Shown: positions 28,249 to 36,903 of the stretch, one piece after another | How positions within the stretch are numbered: the first letter of the stretch is position 1 | Layout of the letters: each line of letters starts with the position of its first letter | Assembly: GCA_947631645.1 (NCBI GenBank) | Contig: CANRMD010000002.1 | Span: 29,727-93,726, forward strand | Length of the DNA: 64,000 bases | DNA from: Candidatus Gastranaerophilales bacterium | Lineage (GTDB): Bacteria > Cyanobacteriota > Vampirovibrionia > Gastranaerophilales > Gastranaerophilaceae | Reading direction: 5' to 3' | The notes under the pieces: model-generated | Told to the model about the DNA's origin: nothing | The model's input: the letters and a program-made list of their open reading frames with translations, nothing else | Database searches by the model: none | Made by a program: the position numbers and the translations under genes

Positions 28249-29316
28249 ATGGAAAAAAATCATTATCAGGGTTTAATAAATAAGTACAGACAATATCTTC
28301 CCGTAACGGATAAAACACCCGTAATAACATTGAATGAAGGGAATACCCCATTAATAAAAGCCGATAATTTAGCAAAGAAAATAGGTTTAAAAGGAAATGT
28401 ATATTTAAAATACGAGGGTGCTAACCCTACAGGCAGTTTTAAAGACCGCGGAATGACCATGGCAGTAACAAAAGCTGTTGAAGATGGAGCAAAAGCCATT
28501 ATTTGTGCTTCAACGGGAAATACCAGTGCTGCAGCTGCAGCATACGGAGCTAAAGCGGGGGTAAGAGTTTTTGTATTAATACCTGACGGTTATATAGCAC
28601 TGGGAAAACTTTCTCAAGCAATGATGTACGGAGCTGAAATAATTGCAATTCAAGGCAACTTCGATGAAGCTCTTGAAATGGTTATTGAAATTTCAAAAAA
28701 CTCGCCCATTACTCTTGTTAACTCCGTAAACCCATACAGAATAGAGGGACAAAAAACAGGTGCTTTTGAAATTATTGAGGCTCTTGGTGATGCCCCCGAT
28801 TATCACTTCATTCCTGTAGGAAATGCGGGAAACATTACAGCATATTTTAAAGGTTATGAAGAATTTTATTCCTTAAAAAAATCTTCTCATCTGCCTAAAA
28901 TGATGGGATATGAAGCTGAAGGAGCCGCTGCAATCGTTAGAGGAGAAAGAATTTTACATCCCGAAACAATCGCAACAGCTATAAGAATAGGAAACCCCGC
29001 AAGCTGGAAACAAGCAGAACGTGCACGTGACCTTTCTAACGGTAAAATTGACTGCGTAACAGATGATGAAATTATTGAAGCATATAAGCTTATGGCATCA
29101 ACAGAAGGTATTTTAGCCGAACCGGGCAGTGCGGCTTCCGTTGCAGGGCTTATTAAAGCTAATAAAGCAGGTCTTATTAAAGAAAATTCAACCTCTGTTT
29201 GTATACTTACGGGTAACGGGCTAAAAGACCCCGACAGTGCAATTAAATACTCTAATGCCGAGGTAAAAAAGACTAAAGCAGATTTGCACGAAATCTTAAA
29301 AGTTATAAACTTATAA
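28249..29316 (+). CDS. thrC: Threonine synthase
   Basis: PLP enzyme converting O-phosphohomoserine to threonine. 355 residues, the short fold-type II form. The PLP Lys is K65 in [11 protein letters not shown], followed by [15 protein letters not shown] (phosphate loop) and [17 protein letters not shown] full GGAGG site precedes it, nine bases after hom. It ends in convergence with the ABC permease, only three bases apart and without a terminator. Confidence 0.95.
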   Translation: MEKNHYQGLINKYRQYLPVTDKTPVITLNEGNTPLIKADNLAKKIGLKGNVYLKYEGANPTGSFKDRGMTMAVTKAVEDGAKAIICASTGNTSAAAAAYGAKAGVRVFVLIPDGYIALGKLSQAMMYGAEIIAIQGNFDEALEMVIEISKNSPITLVNSVNPYRIEGQKTGAFEIIEALGDAPDYHFIPVGNAGNITAYFKGYEEFYSLKKSSHLPKMMGYEAEGAAAIVRGERILHPETIATAIRIGNPASWKQAERARDLSNGKIDCVTDDEIIEAYKLMASTEGILAEPGSAASVAGLIKANKAGLIKENSTSVCILTGNGLKDPDSAIKYSNAEVKKTKADLHEILKVINL

Positions 29317-29319
29317 AAT

Positions 29320-30132
29320 TTATTCTTTTATACCGCCTGACAATATATCATTTATAAAGTATTTTCTTCCTGCTAAAAATACTATTATAACAGGTATTGA
29401 GCATATAACGGAATATGCACATAAAGCACCCCAATCCGTTATTTCTCTGAAACTGCCCTTAAAATTAGCCAAAGCCAAAGGCAGAGTCCTCATTGCATCT
29501 GAATTTGTAACTATTAACGGCCACATAAAACTGTTCCATGTAGTAATAAAAGTAAAAATAGCTAACGTAACCAAAGCGGGAAGTGCCAGAGGAAGTGCTA
29601 TTTTATAAAAAACTTCAAACCCGTTGCATCCGTCAATTTTTGCGGATGATTCCATATCTTCAGGCATTGATTTAAACCATTGACGCATCATAAATACCCC
29701 AAAACCGCCAAACAACCCGGGTACTATTAATGCCTGATATGTATCTATCCATTTAAACTGCTTCATTATAAAAAATAACGGAACTATATTAACTTGGGGC
29801 GGTATCATCATCGAAACAAGTACCAGTATAAACAAAAATTCACCGTATTTAAACTTATATCGGGCAAAAGCATACCCCGCCATTGCAGATATTATTACCT
29901 GACCTATTGTTGTTGCAATTGCAACAAACATACTGTTCATAAAATATTTTAAAATATCCGAACTTGTCAGAACGTATTTATAATTACCAATAGTAAACGG
30001 AGCTGGGAAAAAACTGACATTTCCCGAAAAAATTTGTAAATCTGTCATAAAAGAAAGACAAAACATATAAATAAACGGTAAAAGCATTGAAATTGCACCG
30101 AGTATTAATATTATGTAACCTAATTTTTTCAT
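29320..30132 (-). CDS. Carbohydrate ABC transporter permease, MalG type, orphan
   Basis: 270 residues with six transmembrane helices, the size of MalG/UgpE-family inner-membrane subunits. The EAA loop that docks the ATPase is visible: EDMESSAKIDGCNGFEVFYK followed by IALPLALPAL. The C-terminal GGIKE is typical. A MalF-type partner, an ATPase and a binding protein are all missing nearby; instead it overlaps the exonuclease gene by four bases. The substrate cannot be assigned; it must pair with subunits encoded elsewhere or be a remnant. Confidence 0.9.
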   Translation of the reverse strand: MKKLGYIILILGAISMLLPFIYMFCLSFMTDLQIFSGNVSFFPAPFTIGNYKYVLTSSDILKYFMNSMFVAIATTIGQVIISAMAGYAFARYKFKYGEFLFILVLVSMMIPPQVNIVPLFFIMKQFKWIDTYQALIVPGLFGGFGVFMMRQWFKSMPEDMESSAKIDGCNGFEVFYKIALPLALPALVTLAIFTFITTWNSFMWPLIVTNSDAMRTLPLALANFKGSFREITDWGALCAYSVICSIPVIIVFLAGRKYFINDILSGGIKE

Positions 30133-31058
30133 ACGGAAACTTTTTTGTCCGATTTAATAATATGAATATTTCTTGTTTCGGAAAGGTTTTGTCTTGCGGC
30201 AGCGAGTTTTTCTCTGTTTTCTTTGCTTATGCTTCCCGAAGAAATTAGTCTGTCGATAAAGTTATTATTTAATTTAACAGCTTTATGCAGTGCTCCGATT
30301 TCCTCTAATACGTCCTTAATTTCCATAAAATCATAAGCATAACCTTGTTTAGATTGATAAATAAGAGTTTCACCGTTAGGAGAATGAATGCTTTCTCCGC
30401 CTTTTTCAAAATAAAGCCTGAATATTGATTTTAAGTCTTGAATCTCGGATTGCATAATTTGAACAGCTTGTTGAATTCTTAAATAGCGTTCAAAGAGGTA
30501 ATCAATATTATCAAGCTGTTGAATTTGCCAAGCGTATTTTTTTTCGTAAAGTTTTTTTAACTCGGGATAAGCTTTAGCTAAACCTTCAGTATCTGCCATG
30601 GCTCTATGGCGGGTTGAGAATTCGACATTAAATTTATTCATTAAGCTTTCAAGTCCGCAAGATTCAAGCTCTGGATAAATTTCTTTAAACATCATTTGAG
30701 AGTCAATTCTTGGGTTTGTAATCGGCTTACCGGTTTGTCTTAAGCTTGCTTCGTTTATAAAAGAATAATCAAAAATAGCATTGTGTGCGACAATAGGGTA
30801 ATCACCAATAAAATCTAAAATCATCGGCAGAACTTGAGCCTCTGTTGGTGCATCTTTAACGTCATCTTCCGTTATCCCATGAACCGCAATGCTTGATTTT
30901 CTAATATGCTGTTCAGGATTAATCAATGTTTCAAATCTATCTTTCATTTTGCCGTTTTCAAGCCTTATTGCGGCAAATTCAACCATTCTCTCTTTTGTAT
31001 AATCTAAACCCGTTGTCTCTACGTCTAAAACTATTTCAATACACTTTTTCTTTGGCAC
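30129..31058 (-). CDS. DEDDh 3'-5' exonuclease (DnaQ/PolIII-epsilon-like)
   Basis: 309 residues starting at GTG (GGGAG upstream). The exonuclease domain (about 5-175) has all motifs: ExoI LDVETTGLD with the acidic D-x-E pair, ExoII VAHNAIFDYSF, and ExoIII HRAMADTEGL supplying the catalytic His and Asp. The remaining about 130 residues are helical (coiled-coil-like, LDNIDYLFERYLRIQQAVQI) and not recognised. It could be the proofreading subunit or a stand-alone repair exonuclease; the long C-terminal extension argues for the latter. Confidence 0.88.
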   Translation of the reverse strand: MPKKKCIEIVLDVETTGLDYTKERMVEFAAIRLENGKMKDRFETLINPEQHIRKSSIAVHGITEDDVKDAPTEAQVLPMILDFIGDYPIVAHNAIFDYSFINEASLRQTGKPITNPRIDSQMMFKEIYPELESCGLESLMNKFNVEFSTRHRAMADTEGLAKAYPELKKLYEKKYAWQIQQLDNIDYLFERYLRIQQAVQIMQSEIQDLKSIFRLYFEKGGESIHSPNGETLIYQSKQGYAYDFMEIKDVLEEIGALHKAVKLNNNFIDRLISSGSISKENREKLAAARQNLSETRNIHIIKSDKKVSV

Positions 31059-31158
31059 AGCCTCAAATCTCCCTATAATTTTATAATATCATAAACTTTT
31101 ATTACGGGCAAAAACATCGAGAAATTAAAATATATTTAAAATTAATCTGTTATATAGG

Positions 31159-31188
31159 TTGAAATATGGTTTTTTGTAGTAATATATA
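31159..31188 (+). promoter_or_regulatory. Promoter of the oxoacid:ferredoxin oxidoreductase operon
   Basis: TTGAAA at 31159-31164 and TATATA at 31183-31188 are separated by 18 bases; TATAAT at 31185-31190 overlaps at 20. The ATG of the ferredoxin subunit follows about 25 bases later. Confidence 0.5.
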
Positions 31189-31214
31189 ATAGAATATAGA
31201 AAATAGGTTTTTAT

Positions 31215-31421
31215 ATGGGAAGAATAGTTCTAAACAGAGATAAATGTAAAGCTTGTTACTTGTGTATAGATGCATGTCCTAAAAAAGTCTTGGGAAAAGA
31301 TAAAACGGTTAATGCGTTAGGATATTATCCGGCAGCTGTTGAAAAACAAGAAGATTGTATAGGCTGTGCAATGTGTGCAAGAGTTTGTCCTGATATAGCA
31401 ATTGAAAAGGTATACAAATGA
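31215..31421 (+). CDS. 2-oxoacid:ferredoxin oxidoreductase, ferredoxin (delta) subunit
   Basis: 68 residues with two complete 4Fe-4S motifs, CKACYLCIDACP and CIGCAMCARVCP. As the small subunit of a KOR/VOR-type enzyme it passes electrons from the TPP subunit to free ferredoxin. It is first in a tightly packed four-gene operon; its stop overlaps the next start by four bases (ATGA). Confidence 0.92.
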   Translation: MGRIVLNRDKCKACYLCIDACPKKVLGKDKTVNALGYYPAAVEKQEDCIGCAMCARVCPDIAIEKVYK

Positions 31422-32518
31422 AAAGAGAAAAACAACTGTTAAAAGGCAATTATGCTATAGCTCAAGCAGCAATTGAAGCGGGATGTCAAAGTTATTTCGG
31501 ATATCCTATTACACCTCAAAGTGAAATAGGAGAGTATATGAGTGAAAAAATGCCGGAACTTAACAGGGCCTATGTAGCGGCAGAAAGTGAAGTTGCCGCA
31601 ATAAATATGGTATTAGGAGCCGGTTCAACAGGTGTTAAGGCAATGACTTCATCTTCATCTTGTGCCGTTGCTCTTATGCAAGAAGGATTATCATTTATAG
31701 CCGGTGATGAAATTCCCTGCGTTCTTGTCAGCGTCATGAGAGGCGGACCCGGACTCGGTTACATTTATCCTTCTCAAGGTGATTATTATCAGGCAACAAA
31801 AGGCGGCGGCAACGGTGATTATAAAATTGTTACTTACGCTCCTTCAAGTGTTCAGGAATGTGTTGACCTTACTTATAAATGTTTTTACGTATCTCAAAAA
31901 TACAGAACTCCCGTTTGTCTTTTAGCTGACGGTATGATAGGTCAAACAATGGAACCTGCCGTTATTAATGAATATCCTTATGAAGAAATTAATCAAAGCG
32001 AATGGGCTCTTGACGGTGCTAAAAACAGAAAACCAAGATTTATTGCTTCTATTGAAAGAGAACAAGAATCTCTTCGCAAAAGAGTTGTTAAAATATTTGA
32101 AAAATATAATAAAATTTTAGAAAACGAAAACATTTTTGAAAAATACGAAACAGAAGGTGCAAAACTTGTTATAACAGCATTTGGCAGTATTGCAAGAATA
32201 GCAAAAGCAGCCGTTAAAAAAGCAAGAAAAAACGGATTAAAAGTAGGTTTATTCAGACCGATTATGGTAAATCCGTTCCCCGAAAAAATTGTTGCTGAAA
32301 TTGCACAAAAAGTTGACGGAATTTTGGATATTGAACTAAACTGCGGTCAAATGCTACAAGATATTAAAGCAAGCATTGCATCTTGTGCAACAACAATTCC
32401 CGTTAAATTTTACGGCAGACCTGCAGGTGTTATGATGACAGTTGAAGAAATTTATAAACAAATCGAAAATGTTTACAAGGAAATAGTAGAGAAAAAATAT
32501 GGAACAGCTTGTATATAA
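31418..32518 (+). CDS. korA: 2-oxoacid:ferredoxin oxidoreductase alpha subunit (KorA/VorB type)
   Basis: 366 residues. The pyrimidine-binding half of the TPP site is seen in GYPITPQSEIGEYM, AESEVAAINMVLGA and TSSSSCAVALMQEG, with a C-terminal transketolase-like domain (ITAFGSIARIAKAA, GLFRPIMVNPFP). With the other subunits it oxidatively decarboxylates a 2-oxoacid to acyl-CoA while reducing ferredoxin. Four separate small subunits point to 2-oxoglutarate or branched-chain 2-oxoacids rather than pyruvate; sequence alone does not separate these two. Confidence 0.9.
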   Translation: MKREKQLLKGNYAIAQAAIEAGCQSYFGYPITPQSEIGEYMSEKMPELNRAYVAAESEVAAINMVLGAGSTGVKAMTSSSSCAVALMQEGLSFIAGDEIPCVLVSVMRGGPGLGYIYPSQGDYYQATKGGGNGDYKIVTYAPSSVQECVDLTYKCFYVSQKYRTPVCLLADGMIGQTMEPAVINEYPYEEINQSEWALDGAKNRKPRFIASIEREQESLRKRVVKIFEKYNKILENENIFEKYETEGAKLVITAFGSIARIAKAAVKKARKNGLKVGLFRPIMVNPFPEKIVAEIAQKVDGILDIELNCGQMLQDIKASIASCATTIPVKFYGRPAGVMMTVEEIYKQIENVYKEIVEKKYGTACI

Positions 32519-33254
32519 AAAACCCGATTCAATAAAAGATGATTTTAAAATATCATTCTGCCCCGGATGCGACCATGGAACAGCAGTAAAACTTGTTGCA
32601 GAAGTATTGGATGAACTGGGGGTAAGAGAAAATACGATAGGAATTGCCTCTGTAGGATGCAGTGTTTTTTCTTACGACTTTTTTAATGTTGATATAGTAG
32701 AAGCACCTCACGGTCGTTCAATGGCAGTTGCAACAGGTGTTAAACGTTCAAAACCGGATAAAATTGTTTTTACTTATCAAGGTGATGGCGATTTGGCTTC
32801 AATAGGTATAGGCGAAACTGTTCACGCTATGACAAGAGGCGAAAAAGTTACCGCTATTTGTATTAACAATACAACTTACGGTATGACGGGCGGTCAAGCA
32901 GGTCCTACTACCTTGATTGGGCAGGTCACAACAACAACTACAAAGGGTAGAAAAGCAGAGTTATCAGGATATCCTTTAAAAATATCCGAAATGTTAAAAG
33001 AAATAGACGGAACTGCTTATGTTGCAAGAGTTACCTTAGATAGCCCCGCTGCTATTATGAATGCTAAGAAATGTATTAAAAAGGCATTTGAAGCTCAAAT
33101 TAAAGGTTTAGGTACAGGCTTTGTTGAAATTTTATCGACATGTCCGACAAACTGGAAAATGACTCCGCAAGAAGCCCATGCAAGAGTAAGAGGCGAGATG
33201 TCAGAAGTATTTAAACCGGGTGTATATAAAGATAAAGTCAGTGAGGCACAATAA
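32499..33254 (+). CDS. korB: 2-oxoacid:ferredoxin oxidoreductase beta subunit (TPP-binding)
   Basis: 251 residues. The TPP/Mg site is GDGDLASIGIGE followed by CINNTTYGMTGGQ, and cluster-linked cysteines are in SFCPGCDHG, SVGCSVF and STCPTNWK. The start overlaps the end of the alpha gene by 20 bases and its stop overlaps the gamma start, so translation is coupled. This subunit carries out decarboxylation and electron transfer to the ferredoxin subunit. Confidence 0.92.
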   Translation: MEQLVYKKPDSIKDDFKISFCPGCDHGTAVKLVAEVLDELGVRENTIGIASVGCSVFSYDFFNVDIVEAPHGRSMAVATGVKRSKPDKIVFTYQGDGDLASIGIGETVHAMTRGEKVTAICINNTTYGMTGGQAGPTTLIGQVTTTTTKGRKAELSGYPLKISEMLKEIDGTAYVARVTLDSPAAIMNAKKCIKKAFEAQIKGLGTGFVEILSTCPTNWKMTPQEAHARVRGEMSEVFKPGVYKDKVSEAQ

Positions 33255-33790
33255 TGGATTCTAATGTTTTAATAGCAGGTTTTGGCGGTCAGGGAGTTTT
33301 ATTTGTCGGACAATTGTTAGCGGAAGCTGCAATGAACCACGGTTTAAGCTGTACTTGGACTCCGGCTTACGGTGCTGAAATGAGAGGCGGAACTGTTAAT
33401 TGTACTGTTTGCGTTTCTGATGAAGAAGTAGCTTGTGCTTATGTTGAAACACCCGAAAATGTTATTGCTCTTAATGCCCCTTCTTTTGAAAGATTTGAAA
33501 GCAAAATTAAAGAGGGCGGTGTTATGATTGCTAATTCTTCTTTGGTTAAATGTGAACCGAAAAGAAAAGATATTACATACAAATTTGTTCCTATGACTGA
33601 AATTGCACACGAAATAGGCAATGAAAAAATGGCAAATATTGTTTCGCTCGGTGCTTTTGTTAAGATTTTTCCTTTCGTTACAAAAGAAAATTTGATTTCA
33701 CTTATGAAAACCAAACTGACGGGCAAAAAGGCTGCAATGCTGGAAGGTAATATTAAAGCTTTAGAAAAAGGGTTTTCATCAGTTAATTAA
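33254..33790 (+). CDS. korC: 2-oxoacid:ferredoxin oxidoreductase gamma subunit
   Basis: 178 residues, the CoA-interacting gamma domain (POR/KOR gamma). It begins VLIAGFGGQGVLFVGQLLAE and contains TWTPAYGAEMRGGTVNC, both signatures of the family. Last gene of the operon; its last eight bases overlap mazG tail to tail. Confidence 0.93.
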   Translation: MDSNVLIAGFGGQGVLFVGQLLAEAAMNHGLSCTWTPAYGAEMRGGTVNCTVCVSDEEVACAYVETPENVIALNAPSFERFESKIKEGGVMIANSSLVKCEPKRKDITYKFVPMTEIAHEIGNEKMANIVSLGAFVKIFPFVTKENLISLMKTKLTGKKAAMLEGNIKALEKGFSSVN

Positions 33791-34553
33791 GTTGTTTTGA
33801 TGTTTGAATTTTTGCTTGTTTCCAAAGTTTGTCCCATTCTTCAAGCGATAAATGTTCAAGTTCTTTGTCCGCTGATTTTTCCATCGCTTGAAAACGTTTT
33901 ATAAACTTTTTATTAGCCTTTAAAAGTGCCTGTTCTGCGTCTATTTTATTCCATCTTGCAAGATTTACAACGGCAAATAATATATCACCCAATTCATCTT
34001 CTTTATCTTCAATTGTTTTAGCATCGCTAAATTCTTTTATCTCTGATATAACACAATCATAAAGAGATTTTTCACTGGGCCATTCAAAACCTACTTTTAC
34101 TGCTTTTTTACTGATTTTTTGAGCACTCATTAAAGCTGATTGAGAGCGTGAAATTCCGTCCATTATTGATGTTCGGTCAGGTTTTTCTTCCTTTTTCAAT
34201 TTTTCCCAATTATCAAGTATTTCATTGGTTGAATTAACTTTTACATCGCCAAATACATGCGGATGACGATGAATTAATTTATCAGAAATACCTTTTGCTA
34301 CATCTTCAATATTAAATTTTTTTTCTTCTTTAGCTATTTGAGAGTGAAGAACAACTTGTAACAACACATCACCGAGTTCTTCTTTTAAATGATCAAAGTC
34401 ATTATCATCAATTGCATCTACAGCTTCATAGGCTTCTTCAAGCATATTGCGTTTTAAAGTTGCATGGGTCTGTTCTTTATCCCATTTACAACCGTTTTCG
34501 CTTCTTAAAATCTCTATAATATCAATTAAACGTTCTAAATTAGGATAGTTCAT
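33783..34553 (-). CDS. mazG: Nucleoside triphosphate pyrophosphohydrolase MazG
   Basis: Hydrolyses NTPs to NMP and PPi, cleaning the nucleotide pool. 256 residues with two tandem MazG domains as in E. coli. The N-terminal one has CKWDKEQTHATLKRNMLEEA and EELGDVLLQVVLHSQIA. The second (about 165-250) has EDELGDILFAVVNLARW with its EExxD-like metal site. It follows hisG with one base between, so it is cotranscribed with hisG and the LCP gene. Confidence 0.93.
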   Translation of the reverse strand: MNYPNLERLIDIIEILRSENGCKWDKEQTHATLKRNMLEEAYEAVDAIDDNDFDHLKEELGDVLLQVVLHSQIAKEEKKFNIEDVAKGISDKLIHRHPHVFGDVKVNSTNEILDNWEKLKKEEKPDRTSIMDGISRSQSALMSAQKISKKAVKVGFEWPSEKSLYDCVISEIKEFSDAKTIEDKEDELGDILFAVVNLARWNKIDAEQALLKANKKFIKRFQAMEKSADKELEHLSLEEWDKLWKQAKIQTSKQLN

Positions 34554-34554
34554 A

Positions 34555-35421
34555 TTACCTCACCATCTGATCAACAGTCATAATCAATATACCTTGTCCG
34601 CCAAGTTTTTTAAGTTTATCTATACTGTCAAAAACTTTATCGGCATCGACAACAACATGCATTACAACGTTGTTATCATCACCGGCCAAAGTCATTATAG
34701 TTGGTGACGAAAGTCCCGGAAGAAAACTTCTTATTTCATTCAAAGAACTTTTGGGAACATGTGCCATTAAATATTTTTTTTCTCTTGCGTCAATTACCGA
34801 TTTTAATGCAGTCAACAATGTTTTTGTTTTTTCTTGTTTTTCAGCACTGAGATTTTTGTTTGCAATAACAATTGCACTTGATTTAAGTATCTTATCAATA
34901 ATTCTTAACTTATTTGATTTTAATGTAGAGCCGGAAGAAGTTATATCAACAACAACATCAGACAGTCCAAGACGCGGGGTAATTTCAGTTGCCCCTGATA
35001 CTTCAATAATTTTAGGAGTTTTACCCAGTTTTTCAAAATATTCTCTTGCTATATTAGGAAATGAAGTTGCTATTTTAAGGTTTTGAGGTAAATCAGAAGA
35101 AGTTTTATAAGAATCTTCTTCTTTAACGGCAACAACCATTTCACAATATCCGAAATCTAAGTCCATTATTTTTTCAACATCAGCTTTAAGTTCCGTCAAA
35201 ATATCAAAACCGGTAAAACCTATATCCGCAATTGAATTTTCCACAAACATTGGAATATCTTGTGTTCTGACAAAAATAATAGAATATTTTTCATCTTTTG
35301 TAGTTACTTGCAGAGTTCTTTCATCTTTTGACGGAAATACAAGCCCTGCTGAGTTTAATAAATCATATATTTTTTCCGATAATCTGCCTTTATTCGGAAT
35401 TGCAATCTTTAACATATCCAT
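34555..35421 (-). CDS. hisG: ATP phosphoribosyltransferase HisG, long form
   Basis: First step of histidine synthesis: joins ATP and PRPP. 288 residues, the long homohexameric form with a C-terminal ACT-like domain (about 210-288) that binds histidine, so no HisZ partner is needed. Motifs include KIAIPNKGRLSEKI, a phosphate loop DVVVDITSSGSTLKSN and SSPTIMTLAGDD. AGGAA lies upstream of the ATG. No other his gene is in the window. Confidence 0.94.
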   Translation of the reverse strand: MDMLKIAIPNKGRLSEKIYDLLNSAGLVFPSKDERTLQVTTKDEKYSIIFVRTQDIPMFVENSIADIGFTGFDILTELKADVEKIMDLDFGYCEMVVAVKEEDSYKTSSDLPQNLKIATSFPNIAREYFEKLGKTPKIIEVSGATEITPRLGLSDVVVDITSSGSTLKSNKLRIIDKILKSSAIVIANKNLSAEKQEKTKTLLTALKSVIDAREKKYLMAHVPKSSLNEIRSFLPGLSSPTIMTLAGDDNNVVMHVVVDADKVFDSIDKLKKLGGQGILIMTVDQMVR

Positions 35422-35438
35422 TTTTTATTCCTTACATT

Positions 35439-36779
35439 TTATATTAATGATTCAGTATCTTTTATAGTAATAACAATATCACTTGAACTGCAAAAACTCC
35501 TTACGGGATTATGGACAAACGGAAATTTAGAAATTTGAGGAATTTTCTTTCTCATATATCTTACTGCATCACTTGATATTTGGGTATTATATCCGATAAT
35601 TTGTGATTCTGAAACTTGAGAGGATCTGCCCATACAATCAACTTCGTAACCCTGACCTTTAAGTTCTTCTCTAATTGCAGCAGCTTCGGGTTCTTTAGCT
35701 CTTGAATATAAAATACCAACACTAAAATCATTTTTAGCTACTTCAACTTTTTGTCTGTATATCAATCTGTTAACAACCTGTTGAGTTTTTTCGGGATCTA
35801 AAATCCAATAGCTCACAATACCTTTTTTATTCGGAGCTCCGGGGAGCATAATAAATTCAACCTTATTAAGGTCTATATCATGAGCAATAGCAGCAAATTG
35901 TGACATTTGATATAGATTTAAATCTGTTCTTGTGTACAAATTAGCTATTTTTAAGGCTTCGGGAATTTTTCTCAATGCTTCAGGCGATTTTAATTGTTCT
36001 ATTAAAGCTTTTACAAATTTTTGCTGGCGGTGAACTCTGCCTATATCACCAAGACTGTCTTTTCTAAATCTTAAATATCCTTCTGCCTGTTCACCGTTTA
36101 AAACATAATCACCTTTTGTGAAATTAATATGCAATTTAGCGGAATAATCGTTATAATGCATATTTTGGTCTATATGTATAGGTACTCCGCCTATTGTATC
36201 AATTAACTTTCTTACACCTTCAGCATTTATTATTAAATAATTATGAATTTTTATGCCCAAAGTTTCTTCAATTGTTTTCTTAGTTAATTCAATACCGCCG
36301 ATAGCATATGCGGCATTAATTTTTTGCACGCCATGCCCGTCCGCCAAATAAACTTTACTGTCTCTTGGGATAGATATTGCATTAACACTTTTTCCTCTTG
36401 TATCTATATTCAATATTATCATTGTATCGGAACGAACACCCGAGAAAGGAAGAGTATTTGGACCGTTTGAATCCACGCCTAACAACAATATATTTTGATA
36501 TCTGCTGAGCATTCTAAAGTTAAATTTTGTAGGTGCTAAATCAGACTTATCATTGATTTTGCCGCCTGATATATTTTTATCTTTTATACTGTCAATTAAA
36601 GTTGAGACATTATCAATATTCGTTATTAAATACATAATAAGAACCGTCAAAGCAACGGTAAAAGCAACTATAAAAATAAACCTGAAAACTACTAAAAATT
36701 TATTTTCATCTTTATCTTCTTTTTCTTTATATTTTAAAAATACACTATATTGCTCATCTTTGTTTTTTAGCTCTGTCAT
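35439..36779 (-). CDS. LytR-CpsA-Psr (LCP) family glycopolymer transferase
   Basis: 446 residues. A short cytoplasmic tail and one transmembrane helix (about 26-50, VVFRFIFIVAFTVALTVLIM) precede an extracytoplasmic LCP domain (about 90-260). The domain has LLGVDSN, SGVRSDTMIILNID, AISIPRDSKVYL, KINAAYAIGG and GYLRFRKDSLGDIGRVHRQQ, the Arg/Asp residues that hold polyprenyl pyrophosphate. A LytR_C-like domain covers about 345-430. LCP enzymes ligate glycopolymers to peptidoglycan; in a Gram-negative-type cell the acceptor is unclear. It heads the LCP-hisG-mazG run. Confidence 0.92.
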   Translation of the reverse strand: MTELKNKDEQYSVFLKYKEKEDKDENKFLVVFRFIFIVAFTVALTVLIMYLITNIDNVSTLIDSIKDKNISGGKINDKSDLAPTKFNFRMLSRYQNILLLGVDSNGPNTLPFSGVRSDTMIILNIDTRGKSVNAISIPRDSKVYLADGHGVQKINAAYAIGGIELTKKTIEETLGIKIHNYLIINAEGVRKLIDTIGGVPIHIDQNMHYNDYSAKLHINFTKGDYVLNGEQAEGYLRFRKDSLGDIGRVHRQQKFVKALIEQLKSPEALRKIPEALKIANLYTRTDLNLYQMSQFAAIAHDIDLNKVEFIMLPGAPNKKGIVSYWILDPEKTQQVVNRLIYRQKVEVAKNDFSVGILYSRAKEPEAAAIREELKGQGYEVDCMGRSSQVSESQIIGYNTQISSDAVRYMRKKIPQISKFPFVHNPVRSFCSSSDIVITIKDTESLI

Positions 36780-36903
36780 AAAAAATAAATCCTACTCAAT
36801 CTTAGAATATTTTACTTCAAAAAATTTAAAAATAGTACCGTACAATTGGCTGATATATCACACTTAAGTTGAATTAAAAAATTTTTTATGATTTGATAAA
36901 AAT

